A stretch of 64,000 nt of DNA, taken from contig CM076848.1 of assembly GCA_039519185.1 (NCBI GenBank), positions 123,760,371 through 123,824,370 of the forward strand, in the 5' to 3' direction. The notes beneath the pieces are model-generated. The model searched no databases, was not told the origin of the DNA, and saw only the letters and a program-made list of their open reading frames with translations. This document shows, piece by piece, positions 18,993 through 31,035 of this stretch (position 1 is the first letter of the stretch; each line of letters begins with the position of its first letter). This DNA is from Astragalus membranaceus. Its lineage: Eukaryota > Streptophyta > Magnoliopsida > Fabales > Fabaceae. The position numbers were made by a program, and so were the translations under genes.

Positions 18993-20504
18993 TCATGTGA
19001 CTTTTTCAACATATTCATGTTGGGAGTGGAGTATCTTGGTTAAGGTCATTTTACCTACCTCAAACCTTTTTAAAGATTCTTTTAAAATTTCATTTTCAAC
19101 CTTGGCTTTTTCAAAATTTTGTTTAAGCTCAAGAAGTTCAATGTTGAAAGGTTTCATTTCATGTAGCACATTCATCAACTTAGCTACCTCATTTTCAAGA
19201 GTCTCAATTTGAGTGAGCATGCTTTTGTTGCTCTTTGTCAATTTCTTAGATTTTAACAAGAGAGCTTCATGTTCAAAATAAAGAGCTTCAAAAGCCTCAC
19301 TCAAATCTTGACTACTATACATATCATCAATTAAATTATCATGCTCAAGTGAATCAGAAAGATTATGGTTATCAAGGATTACCTCAGGTGCGTCATTTGC
19401 CGTATGACAAACAACATTGGCAGTTTGCTCTTCTTCATCTATTTCACTATCAGTGCCAAGACTGTCCCATATTGTAGCCTTAGGTGTTTCACTTGCCGTG
19501 AGACAAATAGCATTTGCAACCTCCTCTTCCTCATCAGAATCACTATCAGTATCAGAATAGTTCCATGTAGCCTTCTTATCTTTCTTCTTTTGGTACTTGT
19601 ATTTCTTTGAGTAGTCACCCTTTCCAAGCTTGTTGAATCTCATGAATTCTTCAAACATTTTAGCCATGTCTTCATCATCGGATTCATCATCAGACTCAAC
19701 CTTTTTCCTTGCCACCTTAGGAGTTTTAGCAGCAAGAGCAAGAGACTTCTTTTCTTTTACTACTTCCTTTTCTTGAACTTTCTTCGCGGCCAATACCACC
19801 TCAAATGCAAGAAGTGACCCGATCAAGTCTTCTTGGGGCAGAGTGCCAATATCTTTGGCTTCAGTGATTGCACAAGTTTTTGGAAAGAACTCACTGGTCA
19901 GGGATGCAAGAATCTTCCAGTTTATATCCTTTGTAGAATACTTCTTCCCCAATGCCCTCAAGTTGTTCACTATCAGATTCAGTCTCTGGTGCATAGCTGC
20001 AACAGATTCACCTTCCTTCATTTTGAAGGAGTTATACTCAGACGTGAGGATTCTGATTTTTGTTTCCTTCACTTGGCTTGTACCGACATGTGTAGCTTCC
20101 AAGCAATCCCAGATCTCTTTAGCTGTCTGACACCCTTTTACCCTTCCATATTCTTCTTCACAAAGAGATAGGTGAAGAATGTTCATAGCTTTGGCATTCT
20201 GAGAGATTTTGTCTAACTCGGACTTTCTCAGCTCGCTCAGATCAATGGTGTAGATGTCTTCAACTGGAACTTCTTCTGCTTTGCCGGTAGCTTGAGTTTT
20301 TGTAGTGTCTCCGTCAACAGCACCGACAGGTTTTGTAATTTTGATCTTCATAGGAATCAGTGGTCCATCAACAATAATCCTCCAAAGGGTGAAGTCTATA
20401 GCCTGCACATGACACTTCATTCGACTACTCCAGTAGTCATAGTTAGTCCCATCAAACAGGGGTGGCCTATAGAAGGACATCCCCTCTTTCATAAATGAAC
20501 CCAT
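18993..20504 (-). CDS. gag: SIRE-type gag (UBN2 family)
   Basis: The start is the ATG at 20502-20504 (MGSFMKEGMSFYRPPLFDGT); the longer open frame to 20558 would read 5' leader. The core has the UBN2/gag signature (YDYWSSRMKCHVQAIDFTLW, ILHLSLCEEEYGRV, AKEIWDCLEATHVGTSQVKE, ILTSEYNSFKMKEGESV). An acidic serine/aspartate region follows (SDDESDDED, DTDSDSDEEEE), then a coiled-coil-like leucine/glutamate segment (IETLENEVAKL ... LKQNFEKAKVENEILKESL). About 500 codons stay open although pol is gone. It ends at a TGA just before the zinc-knuckle frame. It may still make particle protein if transcribed. Confidence 0.85.
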   Translation of the reverse strand: MGSFMKEGMSFYRPPLFDGTNYDYWSSRMKCHVQAIDFTLWRIIVDGPLIPMKIKITKPVGAVDGDTTKTQATGKAEEVPVEDIYTIDLSELRKSELDKISQNAKAMNILHLSLCEEEYGRVKGCQTAKEIWDCLEATHVGTSQVKETKIRILTSEYNSFKMKEGESVAAMHQRLNLIVNNLRALGKKYSTKDINWKILASLTSEFFPKTCAITEAKDIGTLPQEDLIGSLLAFEVVLAAKKVQEKEVVKEKKSLALAAKTPKVARKKVESDDESDDEDMAKMFEEFMRFNKLGKGDYSKKYKYQKKKDKKATWNYSDTDSDSDEEEEVANAICLTASETPKATIWDSLGTDSEIDEEEQTANVVCHTANDAPEVILDNHNLSDSLEHDNLIDDMYSSQDLSEAFEALYFEHEALLLKSKKLTKSNKSMLTQIETLENEVAKLMNVLHEMKPFNIELLELKQNFEKAKVENEILKESLKRFEVGKMTLTKILHSQHEYVEKVT

Positions 20505-20579
20505 GATCAAAAATAAATAAATATAATTAAATTGCGAGATGTTAAGCTCTATACGCAATTTCTAGCTACTGATACCACT

Positions 20580-22219
20580 TGTTGGACTATAGGATAACCT
20601 TAGAGGGGGTGAATAAGGTTATATGCAAAACATGAATTCTTTTCAGTTTTCAAAAACTTTTACAATGCTAATTTAAATCAGATGCGGAAACTAAGATTTA
20701 AACTATATGCATTAACTAAGCAGGCTTTACTTATGACAGTTTATTCACAGTTGCAATATTACGCTAACAGTTCAGTAATCAGATTTCTCGATATATAGAT
20801 AGTTATATGCCGCGTAATGATATCAAATATAACTATAAGGAGATATGAACACTAAAGAAAGTAAAGAGAGAGGGATAGAGATAAACCAGGATTTTTACGA
20901 GGTTCGGGATAAAAGCCCTACGTCCTCGGACTCAGGCTTTGCAACCTTTGGACTTGCTGACGACCACTATATGATGAAGAATGTTTTACAAACAAGATAC
21001 TTCAAATAGCAAATCTCAATTTACCCAAATTGAGAACCCGAGCTCCCCGCTAAGGATTTCACAACCGCTTCAATCTCCCTGATTGAACGACCCAAGAATG
21101 CTTCCCAGGATTTCACAATAACCACTTCAATCTCTCCGATTGAACGACCCAAGATCACCTCCCAGGATTTCAAACCAACTCAATCTCCCAGATTGAGAGA
21201 CCTAAGAACACGTCGCAGGATTTCTAAGCCACCACAAATACAGATCAATACAATATAGAAACTATGAACCAATCACTCCAGCAGAATAACAATATAGTTG
21301 AGAGAGAGATGATTGATTTTGAAATGAAGAACTTTAACAAAAGATTTGACAATGAAAGCTCTTTTTCTCTTTTCTAGTGATTTGAAAATGTATGAGATAG
21401 TGAAGAGTAGTGGTGCGTTTTTCATTTGAGATCCAACGTCCCTATTTATAGAAAATGTAAAAAATTGACCGTTGGACTAAAACACAAGAAACAAGAATCG
21501 ATTATGTGCTCTGATAGTGTAAATGGCATAATCAATTCTTTGGTTAAAAAGGAATATATTGTGATCGATTCTTTGCTTAAAACAAGGAGTGTGAAATCTA
21601 TTATGTGCTCTGAAACAATCAGGCACATAATCGATTCTGAGCCTTAAACACATAGGCATGTAATCAATTGTTTTCAAAAAATGAAAGTAAGGAAAGGAAG
21701 GAGTCAATTCTTTGGTTAATACATTGAGTGAGTAATCGATTATGTGCTCTGAAACAATCAGGCACATAATCGATTTTGAGCCTGAATACTCATAGGCTCA
21801 TAATCGATTCTTTGAAATAAGGAAAGTAAGGAATCGATTGTATACTCCAATGTGTTTGCATATAATCGATTTTTTAGCTTGAAAAACATTTTCCTTTTAT
21901 GTGCCTTTCTCATGCAAGGATGCATATGAATAAAATATTTTCCAAAGGCTTTTAACACAACAATTATATTTTTTAAAAACATCATCTCTCTTCTACTAAA
22001 TGTCATAAAGCTGAAGGGATAGGATCTTACATTCGAGTCCTATTAAAAGCAGATAAACAATTAGGTCTTCAACTTCATTGTTGCTTCTTCTTCAAGCCAA
22101 TGCACTTTAGTCCCTGCTCTTTGATTTAATCCCTGTACTTTCATTCAACTGCAACCATTAGTAGACAAGAAGTAATTTGTTATCATACAAAACAAAGAGT
22201 GTTTGTCCTTGGTTCAACA
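20580..22219 (-). repeat. SIRE-derivative 5' LTR with ATCGATT repeats
   Basis: 1640 bp, TGTTGGACTATAG ... GGTTCAACA. Between about 21490 and 21870 there are many copies of ATAATCGATT or its variants in both orientations, partly arranged as inverted repeats (AATCGATTATGTGCTCTG with CAGGCACATAATCGATT). Confidence 0.9.
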
Positions 22220-22224
22220 ATACC

Positions 22225-23257
22225 TTCCTAAACCCACCGTCACTACCACCACAACATCGCAAGAACCTCCTCAAACACCTCAATCTCCGGAAGCCCCACC
22301 CAACTCTTCTCCAACCCAATCTACTTTGGAACCTACTCCTAGTGAGCCGAACCCGGATCCATCCTTGGCTTTGCCACCTCCAACCACCAAAACTCACCCT
22401 ATGGTCACTAGGTCTAGAACCGGTAACCTAAAACCCAAGGTCCTCCTTACCACTATGGAACCCACTTCGGTCAAACAAGCCATGGCCGACCCCAAGTGGC
22501 TTGAAGCCATGAAGGTTGAGTATCATGCTCTCATCTCTAACAATACTTGGGTCCTCACTTCCCTACCTCCAAATAGGAAAGCCATTGGGTGTAAATGGGT
22601 CTTTAAGGTGAAAGAAAACCCGGATGGAACCGTTAACAAGTTCAAAGCCCGGCTTGTAGCTAAAGGTTACAATCAACAACCAAGGAAGGATTTTGGTGAA
22701 ACTTTCTCACCCGTTGTGAAACCAACCACCATAAGAGTTCTCCTATCCCTAGCTCTCACGTATAAGTGGGACATTCAACAAGTGGACATCAATAATGCAT
22801 TTATCACTGGTTTCTTGCAGGAAGATATATACATGACACAACCACCAGGATTTGTTACCAATGACAAGACTCAAGTGTGCAAACTTCAAAGGTCCCTCTA
22901 TGGTTTGAAACAAGCCCCAAGGGCATGGTATGAGAGACTAAGAGATTTCTTTCTCCAATTTGGGTTCAAGTCAAGTAGATGTGATCCTTATCTTTTCATC
23001 TATCAAAAGCATGGTGTTCAACTCTATGTCTTGGTTTATGTGGATGACATATTGATCATGGGTTCCTCATCAAGACTTGTGCAAGATGTTCTAAATAAGC
23101 TTCAAGCTACCTTTGCTCTCAAACATATGGGCAAGCCAAAGTATTTTCTAGGACTTGAGGTCTCATATCAGTCTAATGGTTCCATCGTTCTTACTCAACA
23201 AAAGTACATTCATGATTTACTTGAGAGAGAAAATATGGTTGATTGCAATGGGGTACC
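22225..23257 (+). pseudogene. pol: Ale reverse transcriptase
   Basis: After a proline/threonine-rich linker the frame reads the RVT_2 domain: WLEAMKVEYHALISNNTW, GCKWVFKVKENPDGT, FKARLVAKGYNQ, QVDINNAFITG, RSLYGLKQAPRAWYERL and the catalytic YVDDIL. No stop occurs up to the insertion of the Tekay-type element at 23258, inside the region just before RNase H. The same protein resumes at 29588. Confidence 0.9.
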
Positions 23258-26244
23258 TGTATCACCCATTTCTACCCGACAATTATTAATAAAATATCAG
23301 AGTTTTCGCAAACAAAGGAGCGTCACATTTTTCGACTTAAAAAAAAGCAAAACCTTAAACGAATACATAACACTCATCACTCGGATGAACCGGCAGACAA
23401 CATTTTTAGTTTTAAAAACAAATCAACTCTTACTCATTCACGCAGCGGAAAATCATAAGGGTTCAACTAAAACAAACGTAGTGACCATGTAAGATTTATA
23501 CATCAAAATCCACAAAATAACATAAACAATATAAATAGTGTTCATCCCCCCGAGTGCTACGTATCAGAGCGACGACACGACCGAACTAGTGAAGTACAAC
23601 AGCCTTCACTCGTGGATACCCGCACGTTACCAATATAGGGGTAACATTCAAACAGAAGGGGTGAGATATCACACAATATAAAGAATCGTATGAAAGACCG
23701 TATATCTAGGTCAGAAAGTCAGATAATCATAACAGACAACAGGTCAACAACAGCATGGACATAACAGTCAATATCAGCACAACGGTCAACATCAGCACAA
23801 CATGCAAATATCTTCACAACAACATCCATTTGCAATCACCAAGAATCATCACCAATGTCATGAGTAAATGAATGAGATGCAACCCACACCAACGGGTATA
23901 TGCATGTGGTACCAATCATCGCCAAATAAATAGCCAATAAGGGTATCATCACCTATATCATTACCAAGTTTTTGAGTATCATCATCATCACCTATAGCTC
24001 CAAGGCCGAAGTCTTCATCACCACAATAATGCATATGAAATGTATGCGACACCAAAAGACTCGACACTGCCCATAGGCCTCCAACACAAAAATTCATCAA
24101 CAGTTTGGGCCATTCGGCGATACCCTCAACAAAACAATGTGGGCCATTCGGCGGTACCCACCACCAAACAATGTGGGCCATTCGGCGGTACCTCAACAAA
24201 GTCAACAACAACATTTAACAACATAATCAACAACACGACAATAACGACAACAACATCAACAAAACAACATCATCCAGGCCAACGGCTCAGCCACAACAAT
24301 AGGCGCTAAGGCACCCACAACAAATAACAACTATAGGCGCTAGGGCACCAACAACAAGTAACAACTATAGGCGCTAAGGCGCCGACACACAACGACAACA
24401 AACATAGGCGCTAATGCGCCGACACGCAACATCAACAATTCAACAATGGCCACCGGCCTACAACAACAACTTCATGCCTAATGAGGTAATCCAACAATGG
24501 CCACCGGCCGACAACAACAAAATCAGCAAGACAACAGGGCGCTAAGGGCACCAACAACCACCCACAAAAATAGGGACAGCCAACAACCACCCCAAAATAG
24601 GAATAGCCCACAAAATAGAAACAGCACATATGATTTTCAGCAAACAGCAACATTAATTTACAGCAACAGCAACATGATTTTCAGTAAACAGCAACATTAA
24701 TTTACAGCAACAGCAACATGATCATCAGTAAACAGCAACATTAATTTACAGCAACAGCAACATGATTTTCAGTAAACAACAACATTAATTTACAGCACAC
24801 ATACCTCTACTTCGGTGAATTAATTAACCTATCAAACGGTATCGAAACTTAGCAAAGGACCCCTCTATGGAAAGCTAAGAATGTCTAGTTCCTGACTATA
24901 ATTTTTGTTTTGCAAAATAATGGTCCAATTTGTACAGTTTCAGTAAATGAGCAACAAAGTTCGGAAAACAGGACAGCCACCATGACCTAGCTTGTGACAC
25001 CTCTAAAATTATCAAAACTCAGTCAAATGACATGGGACATGAGCCTAACCCGAAAAAAATTGAGTGTAGTTTACAATGAATCAATAATCATTCAAAAAGG
25101 AGTTCAAACGAAAACGTTATACACGAAATACCGAACCTATATCCAGATTGTTTCCAGAATTTTAACCTAACTTGTGACACCTATAACTCGAGCTATACAA
25201 CTCCAAATGCAACCAAACCAGTGCCAAATTAACAAGCATTAAGTCTAGTTTCTGAAAAGGTAAACCACATAATTTTTGGACCACTAAGGTGTTCCCAGTT
25301 ACTGTATAACCGAACCTATACCCAGATCATTTCCAGAATTTTAACCTAACTTGTGACGCCTATAACTCGAGCTATACAACTCCAAATGCAACCAAACCAG
25401 TGCCAAATTAACAAGCATTAAGTCTAGTTTCTGAAAAGGTAAACCACATAAATTTTGGACCACTAAATTGTTCCCAGTTACTGTATAACCGAACCTATAC
25501 CTAGTTTTCCTTGCGAACTAAAAACCCCAAATTGATTTCCAACCTCCACAACATATTCAAACATCAACAAGTGATCTCAAACATCAACAAATAGCTTCAA
25601 TAATCAACAATTGGTTCAACAAGGCAACACAAACATATAATCATACATGTGATAAATCATCATACCCTAACCCCGACATGCAATCATCAAACATAGTATT
25701 AGGGATGGGAACATCAATTACATGACAAAATCAACCAATATAGCATTCAAAGCATTTTATCAAACACATAATAAACATGATACACATATGATGACTACCA
25801 AACCCTAACCCACATACAACCCTTCATACCAACCCTTATAAAGCATGAACCCCACCCTTACCTTAGCCTTAGATGAATACACAACCCTAGCTTGATGGAT
25901 GATTCGAACCCTAGCTTCTTCTCTCTCCTCTTGATTCACGTTTTCTCTCCTTGTTTGTCTTGTGCTAGCGCCGCCCCCTCCTAGCTGTCTCTTCTCAATC
26001 CTTTTTTTTTCTTTTTCCTTCTAATGACAACAAAACCCTAACCTAGCCCTTTTATATTTTTATTTGGTCTTACGGGCTTTTTTCATCACTTATTCGAATT
26101 ACTCATGGGCCAATCACTTAAAATCACTATTACTAACCCCTAATGGACTAACTATTAATAACATATAATTATATTATTATTTCTACCACACAAATCCTAT
26201 TAAATTAATTAAATAAATTAATCAATTATTTTTGGGGCGTTACA
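23258..26244 (-). repeat. Left LTR (3') of the non-coding Tekay-type element
   Basis: 2987 bp. It contains GAGTGCTACGTATCAGAGCG near 23550, repeats of TAGGCGCTAAGGC near 24300-24420, a tandem repeat built on ATTTACAGCAACAGCAACAT near 24640-24790, and a direct duplication of about 175 bp (roughly 25130-25310 and 25312-25490) that is single in the right LTR. Confidence 0.88.
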
Positions 26245-26868
26245 ACTCTCCCCCACTTAAAAGAGTTTCGTCCTCGAAATTTAACTACCGATGCGAACAC
26301 TCTTCCACTAACCAACTAACGTCACCTCAACAACTAGTGCTATCTAACATGCTGATCATTATTCCTTTGATTACCGGCGGTAAGTGATTGGGCGGCTGTC
26401 CCTCCTACTCGTTCAGCGAGATAACTTCGAGAAATAACAGTCAGACCCACTCTCTAATGGTTCTGTAAGGATTCCCGGTAGAGTTTTGGGCGTAATCGTG
26501 TTGGTACCACATGATCACCCCCAAGCTCTATTAAAACTCCTTCCTATTATAGCATACCATGATTCCGCTGCGATACTCTGATAGACTGACTTGTAGATAT
26601 AAGCATTACTCGCATTGCATCAATGTGCAATCAAAAGCATACTAGAGTAAAAACTTTATACAAGGTCAGTGTTCATTTATTAAAATAAGTTTTAATACCA
26701 ATATTAGTACCCAACCATAAAATTGTTTAATAGATGTTCAAAAGCAATTTCAACAATCACTTTACTTCTCAGATTACAAAACCACATAGCACAAATCAAG
26801 AGGTAACGACTAAAATCATGTCATAAAATTCAAGCGTACAAGATCACACTCTGAGAAAAAAGTGAGCA
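26245..26868. other. Internal region of the non-coding Tekay-type element
   Basis: The first 60 bases resemble 358-430 of the gag-only element (polypurine tract and pre-polypurine segment). The remaining about 560 bases have no frame or motif I recognise. The expected TGGTATCAGAGC primer site is not present before 26869. Confidence 0.6.
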
Positions 26869-29582
26869 ACTCTTACTCATTCACGCAGCGGAAAATCATA
26901 AGGGTTCAACTAAAACAAACGAAGTGACCATGTAAGATTTATACCTCAAAATCCACAAAATAACATAAACAATATAAATAGTGTTCATCCCCCCGAGTGC
27001 TACGTATCAGAGCGACGACACGACCGAACTAGTGAAGTACAACAGCCTTCACTCGTGGATACCTGCATGTTACCAACATAGGGGTAACAGTCAAACAGAA
27101 GGGGTGAAATATCACACAATATAAAGAATCGTATGAAAGACCGTATATCTAGGTCAGAAAGTCAGATAATCATAACAGACAACAGGTCAACAACAGCATG
27201 GACATAACAGTCAATATCAGCACAACGGTCAACATCAGCACAACATGCAAATATCTTCACAACAAGATCAATTTGCAATCACCAGGAATCATCACCAATG
27301 TCATGAGTAAATGAATGAGATGCAACCCACACCAACGGGTATATGCATGTGGTACCAATCATCGCCAAATAAATAGCCAATAAGGGCATCATCACCTATA
27401 TCATTTTCCAAGTTTTTGAGTATCATCATCATCACCTATAGCTCCAAGGCCGAAGCCTTCATCACCAAAATAATGCATATGAAATGTATGCGACACCATG
27501 AACAATGCACCAGAGACAATCAACAAGAAAGAGCATATCTTAGCACAACAACGACATAAGACTCGACACTAGCCATAGGCCTCCAACACAAAAATTCATC
27601 AACAGTTTGGGCCATCGGCGATACCCTCAACAAAACAATGTGGGCCATTCGGCGGTACCCACCACCAAACAATGTGGGTCATTCGGCGGTACCCACAACA
27701 AAGTCAACAACAACATTTAACAACATAATCAACAACACGACAATAACGACAACAACATCAACAAAACAACATCATCCAGGCCAACGGCTCAGCCACAACA
27801 ATAGGCGCTAAGGCACCCACAACAAATAACAACTATAGGCGCTAGGGCACCAACAACAGGTAACAACTATAGGCGCTAAGGCGCCGACACGCAACGACAA
27901 CAAACATAGGCGCTAATGCGTCGACACGCAACATCAACAATTCAACAATGGCCACCGGCCTACAACAACAACTTCATGCCTAATGAGGTAATCCAACAAT
28001 GGCCACCGGCCGACAACAACAAAATCAACAAGGAAACAGGGCGCTAAGGGCACCAACAACCACCCACCAAAAATAGGGACAGCCAACAACCTCCCCAAAA
28101 TAGGAATAGCCCACAAAATAGAAACAACACATATGATTTTCAGCAAATAGCAACATTAATTTACAGCAACAGCAACATGATTTTCAGTAAACAGCAACAT
28201 TAATTTACAGCAACAGCAACATGATGTTCAGTAAACAACAACATTAATTTACAGCAACAGCAACATGATTTTCAGTAAACAGCAACATTAATTTACAGCA
28301 CACATACCTCTACTTCGGTGAATTAATTAACCTATCAAACGGTATCGAAACTTAGCAAAGGACGCCTCTATGGAAAGCTAAGAATGTCTAGTTCCTGACT
28401 ATAATTTTTGTTTTGCAAAATAATGGACCAATTTGTACAGTTTCAGTAATGGTCCAATTTGTCTAGTTCCTGTCTATTATTTTGTTTTGCAAAATAATGG
28501 TCCAATTTGTGACACCTCTAAAATTATCAAAACTCAGTCAAATGACATGGGACTTGAGCCTAACCCGAAACAAATTGAGTGTAGTTTACAATGAATCAAG
28601 AATCATTCAAAAAGGAGTTCAAACGAAAACGTTATACACGAAATACCGAACCTATATCCAGATTGTTTCCAGAATTTTAACCTAACTTGTGACACCTATA
28701 ACTCGAGCTATACAACTCCAAATGCAACCAAACCAGTGCCAAATTAACAAGCATTAAGTCTAGTTTCTGAAAAGGTAAACCACATAATTTTTGGACCACT
28801 AAATTGTTCCCAGTTACTTTATAACCGAACCTATACCCAGTTTTCTTTGCGAATTAAAAAACCCGAATTGATTTCCAACCTCCACAACATATTCAAACAT
28901 CAACAAGTGATCTCAAACATCAACAAATAGGTTCAATCATCAAAAATTGGTTCAACAAGGCAACACAAACATATAATCATACATGTGATAAATCATCATA
29001 CCCTAACCCCCACATGCAATCATCAAACATAGTATTAGGGCATGGGAACATCAGTTGCATGACAAAATCAACCAATATAGCATTCAAAGCATTTTATCAA
29101 ACACATAATAAACATGATACACATATGAGGACTACCAAACCCTAACCCACATACAACCCTTCATACCAACCCTTATAAAGCATGAACCCCACCCTTACCT
29201 TAGCCTTAGATGAATACACAACCCTAGCTTGATGGATGATTCGAACCCTAGCTTCTTCTCTATACTCTTGACTCACGTTTTCTCTCCTTCTTTCTCTTGT
29301 GCTAGCGCCGCCCCCTCCTAGCTCTCTCTTCTCAATCCTTATTTTTTTCTTTTTCCTTCTAATGACAACAAAACCCTAACCTAGCCCTTTTATATTTTTA
29401 TTTGGTCTTATGGGCTTTTTTCATCACTTATTCGAATTACTCATGGGCCAATCACTTAAAATCACTATTACTAACCCCTAATGGACTAACTATTAATAAC
29501 ATATAATTATATTATTATTTCTACCACACAAATCCTATTAAATTAATTAAATAAATTAATCAATTATTTTTGGGGCGTTATA
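26869..29582 (-). repeat. Right LTR (5') of the non-coding Tekay-type element, truncated
   Basis: Similarity to the left LTR begins at CAACTCTTACTCATTCACG and runs to 29582 with few differences apart from small indels. It lacks the part corresponding to 23258-23423, i.e. the U5 end in element orientation. Confidence 0.88.
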
Positions 29583-29587
29583 GTACC

Positions 29588-30329
29588 AACTCCCATGGTT
29601 TGTACCACCAAATTAAGTAAAGATGGTTCCGATGTGTTCAAAGACCCTCACCTCTATCGATCTATAGTGGGTGCTCTCCAATACATTACACTGACAAGAC
29701 CGGAATTGGCATATAGTGTTAACAAGTCTTGTCAATTTCTTGCCACTCCTCTTGACTCTCATTGGTTGGTGGTCAAGCGTATACTTCGCTATTTGAGTGG
29801 AACTAGCTCATATGGGCTACGCCTTCAACCCTCTCCATTGGACACTCCACTATCCCTTAGGGTTTACTCCGATTCCGATTGGGCAAGTGACCCCGATGAT
29901 AGCAGGTCTACTTCCGGATCTTGTCTTTTTCTTGGCCATAATCTTATCTCATGGAGCTCCAAGAAGCCAACATTAGTTGCTCGTTCAAGTGCCGAGGCCG
30001 AATATCGTGGGCTTGCTAATGCCACCGCCGATCTTATGTGGGTTCAATCCCTTCTAAAGGAGCTTGGGGTCACTTTTCAAACACCAACATTACTTTGTGA
30101 CAACCTTAGTGCGGTTCACATGGCACATAATCCGGTTCTTCATGCAAGGACTAAACATCTTGAACTTGATATTCACTTTGTTAGAGAAAAAGTGGTGTCC
30201 AAGGTTCTCAACATTTTGCACATCCCGGCTCATGCTCAACTCGCGGATATCTTGACTAAAGCACTTCCTACTTCCTCATTTCAAGCATTAAGGAGCAAAC
30301 TCAAGGTGTCTTCAATTCATCCCCCTTGA
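29588..30329 (+). pseudogene. pol: Ale RNase H and pol C-terminus
   Basis: Continues the RT frame: HLYRSIVGALQYITLTRPEL, then the copia RNase H signature (VYSDSDWASDPDDSRSTSG, SWSSKKPTLVARSSAEAEYR, LLCDNLSAVHMAHNPV, ADILTKALP). It ends at a normal stop, followed by the polypurine tract GAGGGGGGAA and the 3' LTR. The domain itself shows no stop. Confidence 0.9.
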
Positions 30330-30343
30330 GCTTGAGGGGGGAA

Positions 30344-30560
30344 TGATAGAATATATAATAGATTAGTGATAAGCCATTGTTATTGTGATAAGCAATCCCT
30401 TGTATCATAACTAATTCAGTTAAGAACCTAACCATAGTTAGCTAGTATAGTTAGATTAACCATGTACTATATATTGTATTGAGCCAAGTGTAACCAGATG
30501 TGTCAATCATAATGAATCATATTCTGATCACATTCTCTCTCTCCTTCTCACCTTTCATCA
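30344..30560 (+). repeat. Ale 3' LTR
   Basis: 217 bp, five differences from the 5' LTR, followed by the TSD AAAAT (30561-30565). Confidence 0.92.
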
Positions 30561-31035
30561 AAAATAATATTGTTAAGTCCCGTTGAGAAGTAATGCATAT
30601 GTCTAGATCCTTCTAGAGTACACTAGTAACTTATAGGATTAGTCTTTATATATATTAGCTTATGATGCATATGTCTAGACTTTTCTAGAAAATTTGAGTT
30701 GATCATAGAATAAATATTATGTCACTTGTATTAGGAAGTGTCATGAAGATTCAAGAAAGAATCTTCTAGAGTATCTTCCACACCTATAAATATGCAACCA
30801 TAGCTCATTTGTAATAAAGTCATTTGAGAGCAATACAAACTATCCTTGCTCCAAACTTCACACTACTAACTACTATTATCTTTCAACTATTAACTAAAGC
30901 TTTTTCTACTATCCAACGATTTGCTAAACTAACATTACTACCCAAAATACTAACAGTGGTACTCCAAATACTACCCAACTACCTTCCAAAAATCACTATT
31001 CATAATCTACAATATTGTCATAATTTTCTTAGCCT

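Larger units (their letters stand above)
16498..22219 (-). mobile_element. SIRE-type copia derivative, gag plus remnant protease only
   Basis: LTRs at 16498-17978 and 20580-22219 (TGTTGGACTATAG ... GGTTCAACA) are flanked by the TSD ATACC (16493-16497, 22220-22224). On the minus strand a TGGTATCAG primer site adjoins the right LTR, and a polypurine tract AAAAAGGGGGAGTT adjoins the left. Between them is a long SIRE gag and a degraded protease start; integrase, RT and RNase H are absent. It is a non-autonomous deletion derivative, analogous to the gag-only Tekay element on the left. Confidence 0.9.
23258..29582 (-). mobile_element. Non-coding Tekay-type LTR element with deleted 5' region
   Basis: It is flanked by TSD GTACC (23253-23257, 29583-29587). 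The left LTR is 23258-26244 (TGTATCACCC ... GGGGCGTTACA). The right LTR copy starts only at 26869 and ends TTATA at 29582. The internal part is 624 bp, beginning with the polypurine tract and TTTCGTCCTCGAAATTT, and has no gag or pol frame. The first about 165 bp of the right LTR, the primer site and the 5' leader are missing. LTR words match the gag-only element at 9670 and the solo LTR at 60163, so it belongs to the same LTR superfamily. Confidence 0.88.
13740..30560 (+). mobile_element. Ale-type Ty1/copia retrotransposon, interrupted by two younger elements
   Basis: Its two 217-bp LTRs (13740-13956, 30344-30560) differ at five positions and are flanked by AAAAT on both sides (13735-13739 and 30561-30565). 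The order is gag, protease, integrase, RT, RNase H, as in copia. The coding region is cut at 16497 by a SIRE derivative and at 23257 by a Tekay-type element; removing both leaves a copy of about 4.8 kb. Short LTRs and small size fit the Ale/Retrofit lineage. It is inactive: stops and a frameshift in gag, and a missing integrase catalytic segment. Confidence 0.92.
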
